64,000 nt of DNA from positions 1-64,000 of the forward strand of contig VKHL01000103.1 in the NCBI GenBank assembly GCA_015146655.1, written 5' to 3'. Below, one piece after another: positions 59,797 to 64,000 of this stretch. This DNA comes from Ochromonas danica. Its lineage: Eukaryota; Sar; Chrysophyceae; Chromulinales; Chromulinaceae. The notes under the pieces are model-generated. The model saw nothing but the letters and a program-made list of their open reading frames with translations. It was not told the DNA's origin and did not search any database. How positions within the stretch are numbered: position 1 is the first letter of the stretch; every line of letters begins with the position of its first letter. Position numbers and translations under genes: made by a program.

Positions 59797-62700
59797 ATGT
59801 CAAGGAGGAAGATAGCCATAATTCACATAGGAGGAAGAAATGGACAAGTGGTCGATCTCATTGTGCGCGAGAATGACGACCCCATGGTACTGGCCAAAAC
59901 CTTCCTCCAAGACCAGCAGCTGCCAGCAAAACTCCTCCCACTTATTCTTCAGAAGATCGCTGAAAGCGTTTTAGAGGCGACTCGTAAACAAATGAGTCAA
60001 CCCTCTGCTTCTGCTGTGCGATCGAGCGAACGAGAGGAAGAGGAAGAATACGAGAGAGCCAGAAACAGCGCTCTCTCCTCCGCGGTGGATGACCTCAAAC
60101 GACGTACCATGCCAAACAAGCAGCTTTCCTCTGCTTCTTCATTCTCGTTGGGCATAGGAGGAGGAGGAGGGTCTCGTCCTCGTTCTTCTTCTGCGGGATC
60201 TCCTACCAGTAGATCGCGCGGACAGCAACAGCAAGAAGCGACCGCGGAGCAAATGCTTCAAGTTGTTAATCGTTATGATAGGCATAAAGAAGAGTTGAAG
60301 CGAAAGCTTGAACGAGATCAAGAAGAAAGTCTAGCACGAGCAGATTTTCGTTCCCATCTCCGCGCCAGTCCATCGCGATGGAGGGCACACGTTTCCCACG
60401 CCAGAAATAGTAATCGCGGTGACGACCCATTCGATGGACTATATCGCCTCCATGAAGATCAGGTAAGATGCATACGGTTGTCGCTCCTCCATTTGTCTCT
60501 GACGTGACTGATATCTGGCTCTGTGACAGACGGCTCGAAAGCGACTCATGAAAATAAGAGCAGAAAGAGAGCGTTTAGCAAAGGAACAAGAAAGCTGTCG
60601 GCCTCTTCCCACTCTGCAAACGTCATCAACCATGCGCCCTGCTCCTTCCCCTTCTCCCAATGCAGTTTTTGATGGACTTTATAGTTGGGCTGCAGTTCAT
60701 CGCAATAGAAGACAAAAAGCTCAGATTGACCACGAGCGGACCACGTCACCTTCATTTTCTCCCACTATATGTCGAAACTCCGCTGTTCTAGCACAGCGTA
60801 GAAATGAACGGCGGAGTCGTAGTTACAGTCCAGCGCGATCAAGCAAGGTGTCTCTTCAAGAGACTCCGTCTGCTCGCCCTCCAGTTCCCACACCAACTCA
60901 TGAGTTCCGACCTGTTGGAGAAGAAGGAGGTCTTAATAGAACTCATGCGCCACAATTACCTGATCTTGCTTTTCATGATGACCTGGGCGTCAACCATGAT
61001 GTGGTGGCTTTGTTGAGAGGTGGAGATGAACCTTTGACAGCCTCATCCAGCAACTCCACCATTGCAGTCGCTACAACAAATATGTTCACACCATATTCGG
61101 CATTGATGATTCGCAGTCCTTTAACTGAGGAAGAAGGCGATAGAGATGGAGACGAAGATTTAAACTATCCCCCAGGGGCAGTATCTCCACTGTCGGACAA
61201 CACTAACGCTTTCCTGTTCAACCATCCCTCGACCCCTCCTCCAACTTCTCGTACTCCTGGTAATATGCAGGACTTCCATATCCCCTTCCATCTCGATTCA
61301 GAGTACAGAAGTTCTGGTAGTAACCCTGTGGCAGCTAATGTGTTTGATCGACTGTATTATTGCGATAAGGAGGAGAAGGAACAACATTTGCAACATCTAG
61401 CTGCTGAGCATCATCCAGAATGTACGTATCAACCCGATATTGGCAAGTCTAGCAAGCGACCTGTTGAGAAGGATGCCGATCTCTTCTATCAGCGCCTTCA
61501 CGGTCATCATAGCAAACAACTATATGAACAAGCACAACGAAAAATTGAAATTGAAAAAGAAATATTAAACAAAGCTAACTCCTTGGGTGGTAATCGTCGC
61601 CTTAGTGCACAACAAAGTCAATTAGTAGTTGAAAGGTAATATCCCCAATATCACTGTTTGTTTGTTGCCGTGTTACTATACTTACCATGTACCAACTGTG
61701 ACTGTATTGCTTCAGGTTATATAGAAAACAAGAGAGAGTTGAGCAAAAAATTCATAATAACTCTCAAAACATTCAGCAAAAGGTTCAACAAATGCAATCA
61801 CAGCGGTACACGTTGCGCAAATCGGAAATGCTGACGCTTCGCAGACAAATCGAATCTTTGGGAGAGATCTTTGATGTCTTGCTGGTCACAGTCCAATTTC
61901 GCAAGGATGTTAATCCAAAAGAAAAGAAGTCATCACAGCCTCAGCGAGGTGATGAGAATGATATCAATCAACTGGGCACTCCGTTGATTTCATCACAAAC
62001 TTGTGATGGGGAGGAAGAAGTCAAAGAAGATGTCGAGGAAAGCCCTATCGATGGAATAGGTGAGCAGATGACTTTAGAGGAGATAATTGATCGAACTATG
62101 CAAGGCTGGGCTCCTCTGCCCGAGGCGACTCCTCCTCCTCCGGATTCGATTCCACAATATTCTTCGCCCAGCAAGGTCGTTCCTGCCACAGACTTCATCT
62201 CTTTGGCTACAAGTCTATCTCCGAACCGCCCAGTCACCCAATCAGTACCAGCCTCTCTCCCATGCCCACCTCATCCAGCCGGTATATCAACAGAAGATCT
62301 ACTGGACACCAACGAAGCAGATGCAGAGTTATTAAAACCTGCTCCACTGCAAAAGACTATTCAAGCAGCCTTAGACTTGATGAAGCCTCTGAAGGTGTCC
62401 AAGAAGCAGTTCATTCAGACTATTTTACAACTAATGGAAAAGCGAAAGCTTGCACCACTCAATTATCTCCTCGTTCCACCTGACAAACGAAGAGATAGGA
62501 AAATAGCCAATGCCTCTTACCTATCATCTAATCAGCGCGACGACTTGGCGTGCACATTCAAGCCAAAGTTGGAGGCAGAGAAATCCACGTTAGCAAAGAT
62601 CCAGGATCGTTACAAGGATCGATTACAAGGGAAAGAGGCTGCTACTCATTCCCTCTATGCTTGTGAGTCATTCTTACTGTCCTTTTGCGCTGTAGCCTGT

Positions 62701-63097
62701 GGCATTCTGTTAATGTGTTTGTGATACTGTAGATCGTGAATATTATGAGGAGCGGAAAAAGGAAAACGAAGAGAAATGGAAAGCCTACGAATTAGCAGAA
62801 TGTACATTCCAACCTCGTAGTATGGCCAAATACATGAAAGAGGCCAAAGAGAGTGTGGAACACATTCGACGGAGTCGCAGTGTGGATCCATCTCGAGGTG
62901 AAGGGAGAAGAGCGGCGGTAGAGGCCAATCAACCTCCTTCATCTATCGTCGTTGCGCCTGTTCCTACACGTGCACCAATCGGGAAAGAGCGTTGGCAAGG
63001 CATAAGCATGGAGAGGATGCAAGATTTCATCCAGCAACAACAAGAGGAGTTGGCTCGTCTAAAGGCCTTTGCTGCAAGGGGATCAATCAGAAGCTAG
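59797..63097 (+). CDS. Large charged repeat protein (FDxLY motifs), cytoskeleton-like
   Basis: Four exons (59797-60462, 60530-61635, 61716-62662, 62733-63097) give 1,027 codons. Residues 1-65 form a small folded domain (IAIIHIGGRNGQVVDLIVRENDDPMVL) seen at the start of some protist proteins. The rest is mainly disordered and coiled coil. It carries a recurring motif F-D-(G/R)-L-Y followed by a helix of charged residues (FDGLYRLHED, FDGLYSWAAV, FDRLYYCDKEE, then FYQRLHGHH and YAYREYYEERKKE). Two of these are followed by E-C-T-(Y/F)-(Q)-P, the -ECTFxP- phrase common in flagellate cytoskeletal or ciliary proteins. No enzyme domain is seen. It is probably a structural or basal-body/cilium component. 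Confidence 0.75.
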
Positions 63098-63506
63098 CAG
63101 ATAGTTGTGATATTACAGTGGTTTCTTTCATTTCATTTCATAGCAATGTGCGAGTAGTATGTAATATTTGGTCACAATACAGTGGCATTCTACAAGAGTA
63201 CTCACTACTGTAGTCTACAGGTCAATTTAGACTCATCTTTGCAGTCCAATGACTGGTCCATAGACCAGGACAAGAGAGAGGGATGATTCTTGCCAGATAA
63301 TAGTATCTCATTATCATCATCAACACTATAGCAACCACCTGATTGACTACTCATTGCCTTTTGTCTGCTGTTAGCACACAACAAACAATAGACAAGCTCT
63401 CCTTCACTGTCTATATAGAACACATTTATTACATCTTCTTATAAGAACATCATCCATCCTTAGCATAATAACAGAAATAACAATTCAATACTAATGAATC
63501 AATCAA
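63098..63506. other. 3' intergenic between convergent genes
   Basis: The region between the repeat protein and the HIT gene. A 72-codon minus-strand ORF (63205-63423) is present, but its content is not convincing. No other feature is seen. Confidence 0.4.
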
Positions 63507-64000
63507 TCAATTGATTATTGATTCAGAAAGTACTCGATCAGCACGATGATTCTTCTTCTTCTTCGATGATGATGAAGATGACGACACATTTCCTTGCTTT
63601 CTTAATGTTTCTATAATATCTTCTGCAGAATGACAAAACCAAGTATTCGTGTTATACTTGGCCATACCTGTCCATGTCATATGATTCACATCACCAATAG
63701 CATGTAAATGCAAGTGATCGATGGAGTTAAATGGTGGAATATGGAAGCAAAACTTAGCATTGTTCACATCTTCTCCTAGTTGTTCTAAAGTATCTTTCCC
63801 AGTTTTCACTAATTTCTCTACTAAGCTAATCCCTTCTAGACCTTCTAAAGAAGTGACATTCTTCACATGTTGACGAGGTGTGACAAGGAGATGACATCGT
63901 GAAGCAGGATCAATTGTATAAAAGACAACAGTATCATCATCTTCAAAAGCTATTCGACCAGGTTCTTCTCGTTGATGAATACGACAGAATAAACAAGTGA
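63507..64000 (-). CDS. HIT-family nucleotide hydrolase, 5' end outside the window
   Basis: The ORF is open to the right edge and ends at 63507, so the N-terminus is missing. Visible: CLFCRIHQREEPGRIAFEDDD (zinc/nucleotide-binding start), HLLVTPRQHVKNV, and the histidine triad HLHLHAIGD. The order is that of HINT/aprataxin-type HIT proteins, which hydrolyse nucleoside phosphoramidates or adenylated nucleotides. The C-terminus is Ser-rich with a basic end (SSSSSKKKKNHR). A CxxC plus triad suggests the HINT3/aprataxin-like branch. Confidence 0.9.
   Translation of the reverse strand, partial: TCLFCRIHQREEPGRIAFEDDDTVVFYTIDPASRCHLLVTPRQHVKNVTSLEGLEGISLVEKLVKTGKDTLEQLGEDVNNAKFCFHIPPFNSIDHLHLHAIGDVNHMTWTGMAKYNTNTWFCHSAEDIIETLRKQGNVSSSSSSSKKKKNHRADRVLSESIIN

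Noticed and set aside
63205-63423. Minus-strand 72-codon ORF downstream of the HIT gene
   Set aside because: No family match, short, and separated from the HIT gene by its stop codon at 63507. Probably chance.
1-64000. CRISPR arrays, operons, ribosome binding sites, or prokaryotic origin
   Set aside because: Introns, eukaryotic gene families and separate promoters show nuclear eukaryotic DNA. No spaced short repeats of CRISPR type are seen.

Overview
This is nuclear DNA from a eukaryote. About 33 protein genes lie close together on both strands, many spaced by only 40-300 bp. Introns are short (about 50-120 bp in most cases) and GT-AG, and for every spliced model below the exon lengths add up to a whole number of codons. 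TAA, TAG and TGA all end genes, so the standard code is used. The gene set includes CTR9, SBDS, SF3B6, eL32, mitochondrial bL20, a GRASP-like protein, PIG-M, NDUFAF5, a sirtuin and a myosin. A SufS-type cysteine desulfurase with a hydrophobic N-terminus, a signal-peptide beta-barrel-like protein and an LSD1-type zinc finger hint at an alga with a secretory-route plastid. Dynein and SHIPPO-like pieces hint at flagella. My best guess is a flagellate stramenopile (ochrophyte or relative), held loosely because no marker here is decisive.

Layout. 1-3.8 kb is gene-poor: one unknown protein, a Pro/Tyr-rich broken ORF and a relic of a dynein heavy chain. 3.8-20 kb holds CTR9, a three-Tudor-like protein, an ankyrin/coiled-coil protein, a mini-GRASP, a beta-barrel-like secretory protein, a membrane-anchored COG0523 GTPase, a thioredoxin-UIM-UBA-PUB protein and eL32. 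20-37.6 kb holds a myosin, an unknown membrane protein, SufS, a small SHIPPO-like protein, SBDS with a C-terminal zinc finger, an FAD oxidoreductase, a sirtuin, a secreted PhoPQ-related protein, bL20m and an alpha/beta hydrolase. 38-40 kb holds a sulfotransferase and SF3B6.

40.2-46.5 kb is the most unusual part: a tandem array of a 2,231-bp unit, each carrying one minus-strand gene for a 451-aa protein of probable mutarotase-like (DUF5107-like) fold. The visible copies look identical. The array ends at a 10-N gap flanked on both sides by the same 77 bases, which looks like an assembly-graph overlap, so the true copy number is unknown. The unit's spacer resembles DNA at 37.7 kb and 40.0 kb outside the array, suggesting a local duplication history.

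46.5-64 kb returns to single-copy genes: a histidine acid phosphatase, NDUFAF5, an LSD1-zinc-finger protein, a myristoylated C2-DysF protein, an LRR protein, PIG-M, a membrane cyclophilin-like protein, a metallophosphoesterase, a large repeat protein of cytoskeletal character and a HIT protein cut by the window edge.

Several intergenic regions carry clustered CAGATCT/CTAGAT-type words or ACGCGT-centred palindromes close to start codons; these are candidate promoter elements. I saw no rRNA, tRNA, CRISPR or virus-like element.
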